A model generated the notes under the pieces. The model made no database searches. It had not been told where the DNA came from and was given only the letters and a program-made list of their open reading frames with translations. Source: Rhipicephalus microplus (taxonomy: Eukaryota > Arthropoda > Arachnida > Ixodida > Ixodidae). From it: a stretch of DNA of 64,000 nt. The position numbers and the translations under genes were made by a program. The stretch spans positions 141,188,832 through 141,252,831 of the forward strand of contig NC_134710.1 in NCBI RefSeq assembly GCF_043290135.1, read 5' to 3'. Shown here piece after piece: positions 31,511-47,557 of the stretch (position 1 is its first letter; each line of letters opens with the position of its first letter).

Positions 31511-33712
31511 GTGACGCGTGTCTGTTATAATTATTCGATACTGAAGGCGGCCACTAGTGAAAACCAGGGCCAAACAGTCGAGTTTAACGAGCCTAATAGC
31601 GTAGCATACGGCTTATGGAATTTCTCATCTAGACTGCAGAGCGCTGAGTCGTGCACCTCAGGAATAATTTTTTTCTTATACATTAAACTATGTGATCACG
31701 ACCACGAAACTCCGTGAAGGAATTAAAATAATGCTAGGCTGCAAAGCAAACTTCATGCGGAAAGAAGTCGCCAAGATAAAATTGTATTTAGTTTTGTTGC
31801 CTAAAATAGGAGGGGTCACAGTTAGCCACTGCCCTGGATGCTCCTTGTTCTAATAACACTATAGATGGAGATTGTGTTATTCACTGAGATGTGTGATTAT
31901 TTTATTTAAGGCTTATTCGGCTACGGTATGTAAAAGTTGGTACACAATACAATGCACTAAATTGTTTTTTTTTAATTTGAGATAGTTATCTCTACTTTTA
32001 TACTTCAATATTGTGCTAATTGTGCTTCGGAAAATGTGTGAATATAATGATAAAGGATTGGTGTTTTGGGCTAAACTAGGTAACGTGTTAATGGCTGGAT
32101 GCTGTTTACTACATTTGAGTAACAGATGTGTTGCATATTTATGTTAAGTAAAGATTTTATGTAGATTTACAGCTACTGCCATCTGCATTGTGCTCAGTCC
32201 TCTGCTGGCCTATATCTCTGACTCCCTAATTCTGCATATTGGTTAATTGTGGGTTACTATAAAGGGAAGCTAGATTGTGTGATAAGACAGAGATATCACT
32301 ACAGTTTTATATAGTAGATGGTCAAAATCTCGGGCTATTCACAGCATGCTGATGTTTTGTGAGATTATAAACTATTTATTCTTCTACCTGATGTATCAAA
32401 TGAAGGCAGTGAAGCTTTTCAATAGACAGGTGATGTTCTTTGGGCCTAATGCAAGAAAAGGGGAGAAGTTTTAAATGTATAATTTCAAAATAGAAGGCGT
32501 ACTGCAAGATGCCTCTTACATTATTTACATTTGCGCTTCACTTTTGCGAGGAGCCACTTGGAATGCTTCATGGTTACTCATATGTTGGTGTTTCTTCTTT
32601 CATTCATTGAATTAGAAAATGGCCTTGTGTTTACTTTCATATGCATAACATAGGATGATCAAGAGTGTTGTATGCAATGCCAGTTGTCAGTATCAGGTCA
32701 CCTGATAAGTACTATGCGCGCCAAATGAAACCCGAACGGCAGCAAGTTTTTGTAATGGTATAGTGCGTGCCATTTATCACCATAGACAGGCCTGCATATT
32801 TGCGCAGAGCTGCCAAACAGGATGTGGTCACCTGTCAATGGCGATAACTGGATGGCATACACTACACAATCGGGAAGGCTCGCTGCTGATTGGATTTCAT
32901 TGGATGCGAATAGTAGATTCATTTGACTGCTTTTGTTCAATACTGACTCCATGCATTTATTACACTGCGATTGTGGTAAGGTGGTAGACAAATCAATTGT
33001 GGCAAGGTAAATTACATAGCACTCATAAGAAAATCATGTATGATACACTACAAATGTTTCCTTTTGAGAAACATTTCAGTGATGCCTACCCCTAGAGAAT
33101 GCGAGCTGGTACTGGGAATTACTGGGTTAAAGCACTTTTTAAGCACTTTTTCTGCTTTATAACCAGTTTAATTATTGGTGTGATAGCAATTAAACGGACA
33201 GTCTCCTCTGATTTTGCCATCGCCGGAAAGTCCCCGATATGTATATGTACTTATATAAAGAAAAATAAACCTGTTGAAAAAAAAGGCACACTTTCGCAAA
33301 AGGGCAAAGCAGTGAATACAATAGCAACATATTCGAATGGTTTACAAAGCAAGGCTAGACTTTTTAGAAGCAATATAAATTGTAGCAAACATGCACATGG
33401 TAAGTAACCAGGTTTTGTTCGGTGCGGCCACGGTAGATGACCACAATAGGGTTTATGCCTAGTGACAGCGTTAATATACAAAGTGAGGCTGCCAGTCAAC
33501 TCATTTAGATTTGAGCTCACAAACTCTACAAAACGCTGGTGTAAGAGAACACGGCCGCTCCAGGTACACTTTTGGCACCGTGTTTTTGTGTTGAGAGTGT
33601 AGCTCGTAGAGGCTTCCGCCTGCTGTGAAGGCACAAGCCGCGTTAGCGTCGTGGCAACCATAAGTGTGCCCTCCCCCCCCCCCCCCCCCCTCTGTTTGTT
33701 CATGGGATAAGC
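31511..33712. other. AT-rich spacer
   Basis: No gene is supported. A GGTCACCTGATAAG...CAAATGAAACCCGAAC segment at about 32695-32740 resembles a DNA-transposon end, but no matching inverted end was found. A C homopolymer (33673-33690) marks the left edge of the CR1-like element. Confidence 0.4.
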
Positions 33713-36400
<2,688 letters not shown>

Positions 36401-36732
36401 ATTCATGTGCACCATTTACCACTCGTCGTACGCAGATCTCGAAGAAGCTTCAGTGTATTTTCTATCATCATAGCTTTTACATTTTCTTTCAGAGAGAAAA
36501 ATGTCCTTGAGACACGCACGATAAGATGGTCCCTTTCTGTACCACTTATGATGTAAAAGAAAAAAAACAAAGCGCAGTCTTGGCATCAAATTCCACCACG
36601 TTGCAGGAAATGCAAAGGGGTCATTCCAAGTGCCGCAGTTTAAAATAAAAAGCAAATGAAGTCAGCTTCTGCATTGTGGACGTTTGCAGTGCGTTCCTCA
36701 AATACAAATATGTAATAACTATGACAGTTCTT
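36401..36732. other. Spacer, nothing recognised
   Basis: No feature was recognised. Confidence 0.5.
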
Positions 36733-36927
36733 AGCTCACACTTGTCCTGAGTATACCTATGCGTTCTTTTCAACTATTCTTTTTTGTGATGCAGCGGCGT
36801 GCTGAAAGAATTGAGCTGCTTCTCGTTTTCTAAGCTCACACTTGTCCTGAGTATACCTATGCGTTCTTTTCAACTATTCTTTTTTGTGATGCAGCGGCGT
36901 GCTGAAAGAATTGAGCTGCTTCTCGTT
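36733..36927. repeat. 100-bp tandem duplication, near-identical
   Basis: Unit 36733-36832 is repeated at 36833-36927 with essentially no differences until the second copy ends. It is noncoding. The identity indicates a recent duplication or a repeat-collapse/assembly artefact. Confidence 0.95.
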
Positions 36928-37151
36928 CTTTGCGAGATATTTTCATTTCTCGCTATCGCATTCATGACTTCGTCCAAATGGCGAAACTGTAGTGACTTTT
37001 TCAGAATACTGCTTTTACTGTTCTGTATCTGCATGGTGCATTAGGTGTTCTCTTTTATAAACCGTTTCTTTCTTACTTAATTTGAGACTTATTAAATGCA
37101 TATATGTTATGAAATATAGGAAATGTGTGTACATGTCATACTGCAATTTTG

Positions 37152-37223
<72 letters not shown>

Positions 37224-38625
37224 TAGGCAACTTCTCGTACTGAAGGTTTTAGCGTCCTGAAATAATAAATATTATAGGTATTAGAACAAATTGGAAGACA
37301 ACATTTAGGTTAGTGAGATTGGACAGCCTGTTTATGATATTTATTTATGTAGCAAAGGTTTACCAATAAATGCATTTTCATTTTGTGAATGCTGGGTTTT
37401 GAATTGACATTGTATATAGCAATTAGGACACTAACATCCTTACAAGGAAGAGCTGAACTTTTGTATAACAAATGATGCCATAACGCAGCTGTATTGTGAT
37501 GCGCTAATGTAATGTATGTTGCATACAGGTGCCTCTGTGATTAATATCGTTTTGCATTGCTTTTTTTCTGTAATCTTCAGAACAATTAATGAGTGTCTAA
37601 AGCTGCTAGAAAGCAATGCGTATGATTACCGTCATAACACTCTTGTGGTGATTTATTTATATACTAATAAAATTGTGTTTTATTTGAAAAGTATCTTGCA
37701 TTATGCTTTTCACTGCACCGTGTGATGAAACTAAAGGTCCATTCGATTCACCTGCACCAGTCAGAACCGGTTCACGGCTGTACATGCGAAGTTCAGAAAT
37801 TGTGACTTCAGCGTGAGTTAAGAGGGGCAGGCACAGCATGACATCTAAAACGAATGACGATGTGCTGAGAAGGTGCAGGCCTTATTTCTGTTCGCTTAAT
37901 ATACACCCTTCAGCTAACACTGACCGATGGGGAATCACACATTCGGACAGTTTAGGAGGCGCAAACATCTTGGCAAAACGCACAGCGTTTGTAGAGGTGG
38001 GAACGGCGCCTACGCCTAAGTGCTGCGTCGTCTGCTCAGCTGCATGCGCGGCTGCACCAAGCCGGCACCGTCAGCGTAGTAGGTGCAGGAAAATTTTGAA
38101 CCAGTGCTGCATCTCTTCTTCACCTGTTGAAACGAATGGCAGGGTTGAGAGGTCGTGAATGCTGCACCGCTGAAACGAATGGCAAGGTGCAGCACCTTAT
38201 GAACTGGTTCACGTGGTGTAGGCAAATTGAACAGACCCTAATACCCACCGTAAAATAATGTGACACTCAGCGTGTTTTAGTTTTTTTATATAACACTGTA
38301 TTGGAATTTGGCCATACAGGTAACTAGACTTCTATTAAATTGGACCCAGGTAACTCAGTATTTGAGTCAATTCATTCTTGACTAAAGGTCTCGGCTGGCA
38401 CTGTTATTTTTGTGAGATCAAACTCATTACATTGATATTAACTCCTTCAGGCATAAATTGTGATGGGCTGTCTGCAGATGTGTTGAATTCTACACGTTAC
38501 TCCAACTAACCCGAGAGTGAACTTCAAGGGAAGTAATATGTTTTTTGTGCAAGTTTCAGTCATTATTTATAATTATAGTGAAATTAAAGATCTATTTTGC
38601 AGTCAGTCATGTTCCATTTTTGCAA
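36928..38625. other. AT-rich spacer with a TA array
   Basis: A (TA)n microsatellite occupies 37154-37220. The segment GAAACGAATGGCA occurs twice around 38130-38180 beside GGTGCAG motifs. No gene is supported. Confidence 0.5.
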
Positions 38626-38629
38626 ATTT

Positions 38630-38835
38630 CACTACAGTGGTCTTGTGGTTATGGAGCTCAACTGCTGACCCGAAGGTTGCGGGAACAAATTTCGGCTTTG
38701 CGACTGTATTTCAGTAAACGTGAAATACGTGAGCCCCAGATTTAGGTGGATGTCAAAGAACACCATATGATGGATATTCGGAGATCTCTACTACGGTGTC
38801 CCTCATAATCATATCATGGTTTTGCAAAACTGCAA
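38630..38835 (+). mobile_element. Degenerate Ruka-like SINE
   Basis: Order and spacing follow Ruka: GTGGTCTTGTGGTTATGG (A-box area), CTGCTGACCCGAAGGTTGCGGG, then GCCCCAGATTTAGGTGGATGT, AAAGAACACCA, and CTCTACTACGGTGTCCCTCA. The B box is destroyed. It lies about 100 bases left of copy 2 of the duplicated block and is not part of it. Confidence 0.8.
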
Positions 38836-39205
38836 TTATTATTATTAGTCTTGCAAAAAAATTAAATATTGGGTCTAAAATGCTTGTGCAATTTGTTGCC
38901 AATCGTATTCATTTTGGGCAAACAAAAGTTGTACTTTGGACAATCCTCCTGGAACATGGCACATCAAGCAACAGGTTAAACATTGTCGTGCTTCACTAAC
39001 TCATTGGTGTGCAGGAGGTTCAATTCATGTAATGCAAATGTATCCTGCACTTTCTCAGCCACTAGTTAGAAAAAATTGGCGAAGACAATCAAGTTGCATG
39101 TACTTGTATGGATGATAAACATTATTTGGTCAAGGTTTGCATTCACTGGAAAATATGGACTTGACTGGTCAATTTTCATGTGCTTTACCTCAATGATAAC
39201 TGCAG

Positions 39206-39576
39206 TAGTAGTTAACTTGGATCCCGATCTGAAGCTTCGTCTTCCCCCAAGAATATCTCGAGCTGAGGACACTCATCTATGCCGCCTGAGGCTTGGAGTT
39301 GCCTTCACGAACGCATACTCTTATCGCATTGGAATGGCCAGCTCTCCTACATGCACTTACTGCAGCTGCGAAGAAACCATCGCGCACCTTCTGTGTGAGT
39401 GCACCCATTTCAACGCACAAAGACAAGAACTCACTGCAGCTCTAGATAGACTAGACAATCTGCCTTCGTCGGAGCAAAAGATTCTGGGTCATTGGCCGAG
39501 CCCATCCTCAGCCCAGAAGGTTTTGAAAGCTTTGCTGCGCTTTTTGCGGACAACTGACCTCAAAGACAGACTTTAG
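39206..39576 (+). pseudogene. Non-LTR retrotransposon C-terminal fragment (copy 2)
   Basis: The better preserved version of the fragment at 526-1050: the frame runs through LPPRISRAED, the CTYCSCEETIAHLLC zinc signature and on to QKVLKALLRFLRTTDLKDRL before TAG at 39574-39576. It starts mid-protein with no catalytic domain, so it is a 5'-truncated remnant. A pyrimidine-rich 3' untranslated region follows to about 39770. Confidence 0.78.
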
Positions 39577-40679
39577 TGTCATAATCTTGTGTTGCCTTTC
39601 CTCTGTCGCAATTTTTTGTAATTTCTTTCTCTCTTCGCAACATTTCTTTTTAACATCTTTCATTCCCCTCACCCCTTTCTCCAGCACAGGGTAGCCAGCC
39701 GGTCTAAGAACTGGCTAACCTCACTGTCTTTAGGCATTAAACTTTCTTCCTCTTCCTCTTCTTGCAGTAGTAGTTCAGATAAACGCAGCAACATACACAA
39801 TAGCTGTGATTAGAACATGTTGATTAGCATTGAACACACATGACACCTTTTTTTATCAAAAATGCAATTTACAGCAAAGCTGTTAGTCTCTAATAATGGC
39901 CAGGTTTTTTATAGTAAAGTTATACTCATGGGAAAGTGTGGGCTAGTTCCTAGACAGTGCAAAGCGGGACGCATACTTGGACTGCAGCTTGAAGAGACGT
40001 CGCGTGATGTCGTCACTTAAAGTCTTGGGATAATTTTCCTGATATTATCTGATCTCACCACCAAGTAGCAGTGTAACATGATGATATCATCACTCCTCAT
40101 TTGCTGTGATAACATGTTGCAAAATGTTTTGTAAAATTGGACGTTGTCACTTGGTGTTCTTGCATTTTTAAAGATTATCACTCTCAGCAGACAGAGCAGC
40201 TTTGGTGATTTTCAAGAGTCTCTTTGGACATTTACTGTGGGCCAGGATGGAATTCGGAAATAATGGTACTTAGAATTCCCCCTGGCTACACTGTTGTAGC
40301 GAGAGGAGGGTTCAACCCCTTCTCAAACTTTTTCGATTTTCCATGCACGTATATACACGTACAGATACAAATGCAAGCACAAATATGCATAATGCTTTGC
40401 CAAAAATTACGTAGCTTGCACTGGAGGCACAATGCTAAAGAGTCAGTCTAGCTGGTTGGCAGCTGCAAACTAATGGTACCAAGCCTTAAGGAAGTGCGTA
40501 GCTGGGCAGCCTTCTTTCTCCCTTTCATCCTTTTCCCTCTTTGTGAATTTTTTCGTCTCTGTTTATTTCTATCTTTCTCTCTATTTCTATTATCGTTTCT
40601 CTTTCTTTGTCTCACTCACTACTATTTCTCCATTGCTTACTCTTTTTATATCTTTGTCTTTTCTGGCTATTTTATTGCG

Positions 40680-41000
<321 letters not shown>

Positions 41001-41542
41001 TGAGCCACAAAGGATCACTTCCTGCTACGTTGAAACGGCAAGCTACATGAACCACTTACTACACGCGATGCCGATCTCATGAGAACTATCGTGTTTTCAG
41101 CAATGCCAGTGAAATGGCGCAATGAGCGCGTGCCAGATCATCACGACGTGCGCTCATGCGTTCATATTCTACGCGTACTTTGCCCCGTATAGAGGAGGAG
41201 GAAGACGCTCACACGTGCGCGCGCTTATCTCGTGGTGGGAAGAATATACGCCTTGGGCTTTCACAGGAACGATTCTGCAGCAGCAGTTACCGGATGCTCA
41301 AAGATCACTGCACTCGCTGCACAGTCCCCGTTTGCGAAAATGGCGCACTTTTCAGACACAGCGAAGTAACAACAATATGCATATTCATTATGTCACACGC
41401 CAGAGAATTGTACCTTGATGGCTTATCGTGGAATATCTTACAGCGCAATGGGTTAGATACGGACAGAGAAGGGACACAGGTGTATTAACTAAGAATCATT
41501 AATTTTCACTGGGTGCGGTAAGTTGGCATGTTTATATTCAAT

Positions 41543-42930
41543 AAATGTAGGCAGTTATGTTTGTACACAGTTTCAGTTGGAAGATTTTTTCTCGCACGCC
41601 TTTACTCCAAAATATCCGGCTCGAAAGTTTAGTTGTCTTTGACATGATTACGCATGCAAGAGGGTGAGGGTCCATCGAAAGTTCGTCCTTAAAGTGACAC
41701 GTGCCGTGTGGTGTTTAGTGTGTGAAGAAGGTGGAAGCATGGGTGATAAGAATTAGCCTTGTCCTCTTGGTCGTCAAAATTAAAAATCAAAGATCTCTTG
41801 CAACCATTGTCGGAACACGCAACTGCAGGGCCTTTAATTATATTGGCAGGTACCATGCCGAGATAATGGTGTGAGCGGAGAATCTGGATGCCATGCGCGT
41901 GCGTATAATTGACTAGAGAAGCGTGCGTGGTCGTTCCCTGGGCTACGCGAATAGTGTGACTACTGATGTCCGAGTACTGCACCTTTAATTGAAATCAAAA
42001 GAAACAACTTCACCACTAATAACTGAAACACTTTTATAGTTGCTTACACATATTTCCTACTGCTACATAAGCTTATTTCGGTCATTCACAAATCTCATTG
42101 AAACTCTTCACCTCTAAAGACGAAAATTCCCCCAAAAGTGTTCAAAATATCTGCATTTGGCAGCAACGCAAGCATCAACTGCTCTCGCGTCGACTCAATG
42201 ACTCGGCGCATTACTTCTGCAGGAATACTCGCACAGACAGATGTTATTCTGTCCTTTGTGTGTTTAACATCGCTGTGCCCATTTACGTAAACTAGATTTT
42301 TAACCATGGCTCAAAGGAAATAGTAGAGCGGAGAAAGGTCAGGAGATCTTGGTAGCCAGAACATTGCTCTGGATCGCCATATCCGCTGTTGTAGAAACGT
42401 CTGTCCAACCAGTGCTTCGCGCTGGTAGAGAAATGTGGTGGTGCTCCAGTTTCCTGAAACCAAACTTGGCGCAAGTCATTCAGAAAAGACTGCAGACAAG
42501 GTCATCAATGAACACCTAATATTTCTTTGGTTTACATCTTTAAGTTCATGTTGTTTAAAAAAAGTGAGGTCCGATGATCCTGTCCCCAACTTTGCCAAAC
42601 AACACGTTTATACTCCAGCGTACATGATGCTTGTGCTACTTCAGGCAGTGTAGTTTTTTTGTTGTGCCCAATAATGTGTAATGTGAAAATGAAAACTTGA
42701 TTTCGGCAAAACTGAGCTTCATCAGTCCAAACAATTTTGTGGAAACAGTCATTATCTTGATCAGTTTTGATGAGGCCTCTATTGCAGAAGTCAACGCGCC
42801 TTTCAAAGTCCGCCTACTTTAGGTACTGATGAAGGTAAAAGGGATATGGATGGAACTTGTGCTTTTTCAGAGCATTTGTGACTGTTCCGATGCTGCGATC
42901 GCAGCGATTGGATATCTGTCGGATTCTGAG
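41543..42930 (-). mobile_element. Tc/mariner-like transposon, right half missing (copy 2)
   Basis: It has the left inverted repeat (41543-41745) and the C-terminal two thirds of the broken transposase (42097-42930), with the same mutated WFQETGAPPHF motif at 42292-42474. The right inverted repeat and transposase N-terminus are absent, so the element cannot be mobilised. Confidence 0.8.
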
Positions 42931-42994
42931 CCTTTAGTAAGTTAATTAATGAACTTACTAAAGCACGTAGCAATTAACTTACTAAAGCACGTAG
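42931..42994. repeat. Short palindrome and direct repeat at duplication edge
   Basis: CTTTAGTAAGTT (42932-42943) pairs with AACTTACTAAAG (42952-42963). The 19-mer AACTTACTAAAGCACGTAG occurs at 42952 and again at 42976. The structure sits exactly at the break between the duplicated block and the next retroelement fragment. Confidence 0.85.
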
Positions 42995-43620
42995 ACAATC
43001 CTCCCCCCTACACATGCATCGTGTGGGTTCCGGGTCACGAAGGCCACGAGAGAAATGAAGCAGCACACACCGCAGCCCACCAATGCGTAAACCGGGCATC
43101 CCCGTACGAGATCCGAGGCATCTCCTATTCAACAACAGAAGCAAGAGAAGCCATACCACTAACGTACCATGCATTACTGCAACATTATCGGATAGAGCAC
43201 AGGTCATACCCTTCGCCACATCCAAAACACACAAGAGACGAAGGCACCGACTACAGGCGCCTTCAAAGAGACACGTTCACCCACGGCGTACTATTGCACC
43301 GTATGAGGCCAACGATGCATAGCTACATCTGTGCTCACTGATAGGTGGCACACACGCTAATGCATTGCAGTGCAAAGTAGGCATCCAAAGCCTACAAGCA
43401 GCAGCACCAAATGCAGACCAACACCTCCTCAGTGAAGCACGCACTGCAGGAGGCTGCGATCTTTTAGCCGGACTTAGTTAACCATGCAGCGTCCACTTGT
43501 CGCTCGAGCACGGCAGGCTGTCCAGGCCAGATGGTTCTTGGAATAAGGGATCCTCCCACCTTCACTTACAAGCTTTACTCAATAAATGTTTCTCTCTCTC
43601 TTTCTCTCTGTCCCTCTCTC
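42985..43620 (+). pseudogene. RNase H-domain 3' fragment of a non-LTR element
   Basis: The frame to 43341 carries IVWVPGHEGHERNEAAHTAA, the C-terminal motif of the RNase H domain in I-type elements, though the usual catalytic aspartate near its end is replaced. It then passes RRLQRDTF and stops early (43339-43341). A 3' untranslated region follows, ending in AATAAATGTTTCTCTCTCTC and a CT-rich tail at 43580-43621, the usual end of this tick family. Everything before RNase H is missing. Confidence 0.75.
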
Positions 43621-43621
43621 A

Positions 43622-44740
43622 GTCTAAAAGAATATCGAGCAAAATTCACGTCAAGTTCCTTGAAGATATGGCGCATACCCATGCTGGGGCATAGGCCAAG
43701 AACCAGATAATTTTCATAAAAGACTTCTAACAAGTTACGATTCATCTATTAACGAGAAAGAAAAAGCAAGACGAAACAGGACGAATTTGATTGTTCAATA
43801 CTAAATAAACTGTAGTGTAAGTCAATGAAGCGGCGCATTTGAATTAAAAATGAATTCTGAAAAGTAATAAAATATACCGAAAAGCAATTTCAACACTTAA
43901 GCCTCTTTGAACATTTGACAAACTCCTGTAATGCGTCAGCAAGCTTCCCTTCACTGTGGCCAAGAAACAAAGCCCTGAAAGAAAGCACATTTTGCGCGTT
44001 TAGGTCTACTTTGAGGACCCAGCAAACGGCTCCTAAAGTGTTTTTGAGTGAGTTATAGAGTATCTATTACAGGAAATGAGGTAATGTTCGGTTTACTCAT
44101 TTTCTCCGAAGAAATAACAATGAGAGAAGATTCCCACACCAGCTCTGCGTAAATATAAATTTAGCTGTGGAATTTCACAAAGCAGTCTAGCGATTGCGAC
44201 TTTCATTTCTCCAGTTTCACATATTTTACTATTTTAATGATGCATGAAGGCGTTGAAATCTAATGTCGTTAGTGAAGGTGCTGAGAATTTCTCTAACAGC
44301 AATTTCTTTTTCAATCTAGTGCCTATCAAGAACATGGCTGCTGGTTATAACGAAATAACAGGTTAATTTTAAGATGACTTTGCCCACGCATCTGCCATTT
44401 CATTTTAAATCGGTCATTATGTCCTGGAACCCATACCAATTTGATCAAATTGAGAATTGAGATCAAAGGCAGGAGAAACAAATACCAATTTCACATTTTT
44501 TTTTTACTTTGTGACGCATCAGTCGCTATGACTGCTTATATTGAGTATGGGCCAGGCAATCTCTAATTACACATTCTCAATTCAATTTCAAATTTTTCGG
44601 AAATATGTCTTCAAACTGTAATTTAACAGCATTGTTTGTGCTACTGATTGAAGGGACAGCATTAATTTGAACGCCTAATTTATACATAAGGCGCTATATA
44701 ATCATAAATTGAGGCGTACGAAATTTCGGCCAGTATTGTT
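43622..44740. other. AT-rich spacer, nothing recognised
   Basis: No coding exon or mobile element end was recognised, apart from a TTCTTGGCC-type motif on the minus strand at about 43665-43700 that recurs elsewhere in the window. Confidence 0.5.
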
Positions 44741-44825
44741 CAAAAAAGTAAGTCAGTATGGGCAACAAAATCTGTTTCTAAGCGCCTTGCCGGTGATTCA
44801 TACAGCCTGAGGTATGACTGTGTAG

Positions 44826-46661
44826 CTAATAATGGAAAACGGGTAGCAAGTGTGGGAAGCCTATAGCTTCCAAATACAGGACCTTGATTGCTACAAATGT
44901 GGGGAGACCTGAGCATAGTCTCAAGGCTTGTCTCTTGATGACTACCAGGGGATGTATCGTGTGAGGCGGTGCCCCAGCGCATAACATGCACCCAAATAGA
45001 AGCACCGGGTGAACATACATACAATACTTTGAGATAATAGTATTGCTCCACATACCTAAGCGACTATTAGTGATTTTGCATAAAAATCCCACCACACGAC
45101 CTGCCTTTGCTGAAATGCACTCAATGTTGATTGGTCATAAATCATGACATTGATTGGTCATGAATCAAACCAAGATATTTCACATTCACTACTTGAGGAA
45201 TAGAATTCAGATGATAAGAGAGCGAGATGTGAATAGGGTCTTTCAGTGGAAATATTAAAACAGAACGTTTCTTGACATTTAAATACAGATGTAAACCATC
45301 AAGCCACCTTTCTACGGCTGATAGGTATGACTAATATTTGGAATAGCTTATGAATGTCATGTGCTGATGAAAAAAATGCAATGTTGTCCGGATACACATA
45401 TGTGTGGACGTCCTGATGCCGTAGAATAGAGCTCATCCAAATATTAAACAACGCCGAGAAAAGGACGGCCCCTTGCAGGGCACCTCTCTTTTACATGTGT
45501 TTAGAAGGCTAGATGCCGCTTTTGGAACAGTAAAATGTTATTATGCGTAAAAGCTCTGCATTTCATGATTGTATATACTTCAGAAAGTCAAGGTTGTGCA
45601 GTTGGGTGATTAACACTATATGCTCAACACTGTCGTACGCTTTCGCAATATGAAGAGTGTGAAGAAGAAGATGTGCCTGCAGCGAGCATCATCGCCAACA
45701 CCCGCCTCTCTCAGTTCGTGCTTCGGTTCGAAGAGGTTTATTGAAGAGGTTTATGTGAAGAGGTTTATTAGTCGTAAAGGACAACGGCGATACAGCATCA
45801 AGAACCGTCCAAAGATTGGCACAGCAGCGAACCGAAGCACGAGCTGAAAGAGCCAGGCGTTGGCGATGATGCTCGCTGCAGGCACATCTTCGTCTTCACG
45901 TGAGTTACAAGCGTAGCCCATTTTCCTTCACGCTTAGCTAACTTTATGCGACATTCGAGGTCTTTATGGGCCTGCCATATGGAGCATCTGGATCTGACAC
46001 ATATTTGGGATGGGTTCAGAATTTCTTTCTCGGTAATGAAATTTGCTATTCAAACGTTTAGAATTTTCTCAGTTAACTTCAATAAGTTGGAGGTTAGAGC
46101 AATGGGTATAATGTTATCTGAAACATAACCTTTACCCGGAACTTTCAGTAATGGTATTAACTTTGCGTTTTTCTAATCCAATGGAAGCCTTGCTATTCGT
46201 AATGAATAGTTTATTACATCAGATAGATAGTCTTGGGACTCTTTATACGTTATTTTTGACATGACTGACGTAACTCCGTCAGGACCAGAAGCCGCTAATG
46301 GAAGGTTAGTTAACACATCCGACAATTCATACCTGGAAACTTCTCTGAAGTCCTCATCTCTTACTGCATGGGAAGGAGGTGGGGATAGTTCGCAGGAAAA
46401 ACATTGCTCCAACTCCTTACCAATTACGTCTAATGAAACTTTTGTTTTTTCGGCAGACAAAGTAATTGAGTCTGCATTTATTCCCTGCAAAATTGTTTTC
46501 TTTTTACGTAGGAATTTATATAATGTCTGTTTAATATTGGATTTATAAAGATATTTGAACTCCCGCCTGTCGTAATCTTCTTTTGACTTGGCAACCGTAC
46601 GTTTAAAAACACCTGCATAGAACAGGTAATCCTTCCAATGTTGAGGGCACTGATCGTACAA
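44826..46661 (-). pseudogene. Reverse transcriptase of the Jockey-like element
   Basis: The N-terminal frame (46661-46173) has YLYKSNIKQTLY and the block LTNLPLAASGPDGVTSVM that opens the reverse transcriptase domain. In the palm region the active site normally reading YADD is YPDN (minus strand, 45394-45383), so both the sequence context and one catalytic aspartate are lost. The thumb frame (45095-44826) reads VHPVLLFGCMLCAG and LVVIKRQALRLCSGLP. Stops and shifts separate these pieces. Confidence 0.75.
45659..45900. mobile_element. 242-bp foldback element
   Basis: Inverted arms of about 72 bases (45659-45731 and 45828-45900) are nearly identical; both contain GATGTGCCTGCAGCGAGC and TCGTGCTTCGGTTCG in opposite orientation. 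The ~95-base centre includes three GAAGAGGTTTAT units. It interrupts the reverse transcriptase of the Jockey-like element. There is no coding capacity; it is a MITE-like or foldback insertion. The flanks suggest a short GAGT target duplication, but this is uncertain. Confidence 0.8.
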
Positions 46662-46908
46662 AAGCTATTTCTATGCCGCCTTGTTGCACCTCTAGTCTCT
46701 CGAGCAATCTTCATTCGAACAAGAAGAATTCGAGTTGTGATTAGCTGATGACACCACGAACGCCAGATTTCTCGCGGGAATGATTTAACAAAGAACATAT
46801 GCTCCGAGCTTTCGACTTCGTTCTTTTATCCGACAGAAAAGCCAGTGAATAAAGGAAAGAATTCTGAAATTTTGAGTAATTTATATGCGTACGAGTGATA
46901 AAGATTTA

Positions 46909-47175
46909 TTAGACTATCTCATTTTCTATTTTGAAAGTTGTCGGTAAGTGGCCACTATTTGTTGCGCAGTCAACGACTGACAAAGACAAAACATTAAGGT
47001 TGGGGCTTGTAAAAGTTAAATTGAGCGCTGAAAAAGTATGACGGCACACGTACTTTGGGCTCTCTGAATATAGACATGAAAAATTATTATCTTGGGTCCA
47101 ATGCCACAACCGGCTGCCGCATGCATCAGTTTTTACTCCACGTGTAATATGACGAAAGTTGAAGTCACCTGACAA
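46909..47175 (-). pseudogene. Endonuclease remnant of the Jockey-like element
   Basis: The frame starts at SGDFNFRHI, the block with a catalytic aspartate of the AP-type endonuclease, and runs to NSGHLPTTFKI, where the family has SDHLP; the catalytic aspartate before the histidine is lost. The first half of the endonuclease (47180-47540) is too decayed to read. Confidence 0.72.
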
Positions 47176-47557
47176 TAAAGCATTTCCTGCACACCCGGAT
47201 CTAATGGCCGAGTGTCATGCACGCCTCAAGGAAAGTAAGCATTTACTACTGACAAAACCTGCTTAGTCGGCAGAGTTAAGCCTACAACTAATATTTTGTA
47301 TGCCAAGAAGAGGAGCTCTGACGTCGGTTTAACTTTATGGAAAAGTTTGTTCCAAATTATTGTGACTATTCCTCCATCTCTCGTAGGCCGGTCTAGTCTG
47401 AACAAACAGTAATTCTTATAGTGAAAATTGGTATCTCGAGCAATTCAATATTCTTTAAGTAAGATTAATTGGGGATTTAGTTTATTACACTGGCAACGTA
47501 ACTCAGTTAGAGTAGCAAATACAGAGTGACAAGTCCATTGCAGAACTCTCAGTCAGG

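Noticed and set aside
32695..32991. Possible DNA-transposon end (TCACCTGATAAG...AAACCCGAAC)
   Set aside because: No opposite inverted end or transposase was found nearby, so it is mentioned only in the spacer entry.
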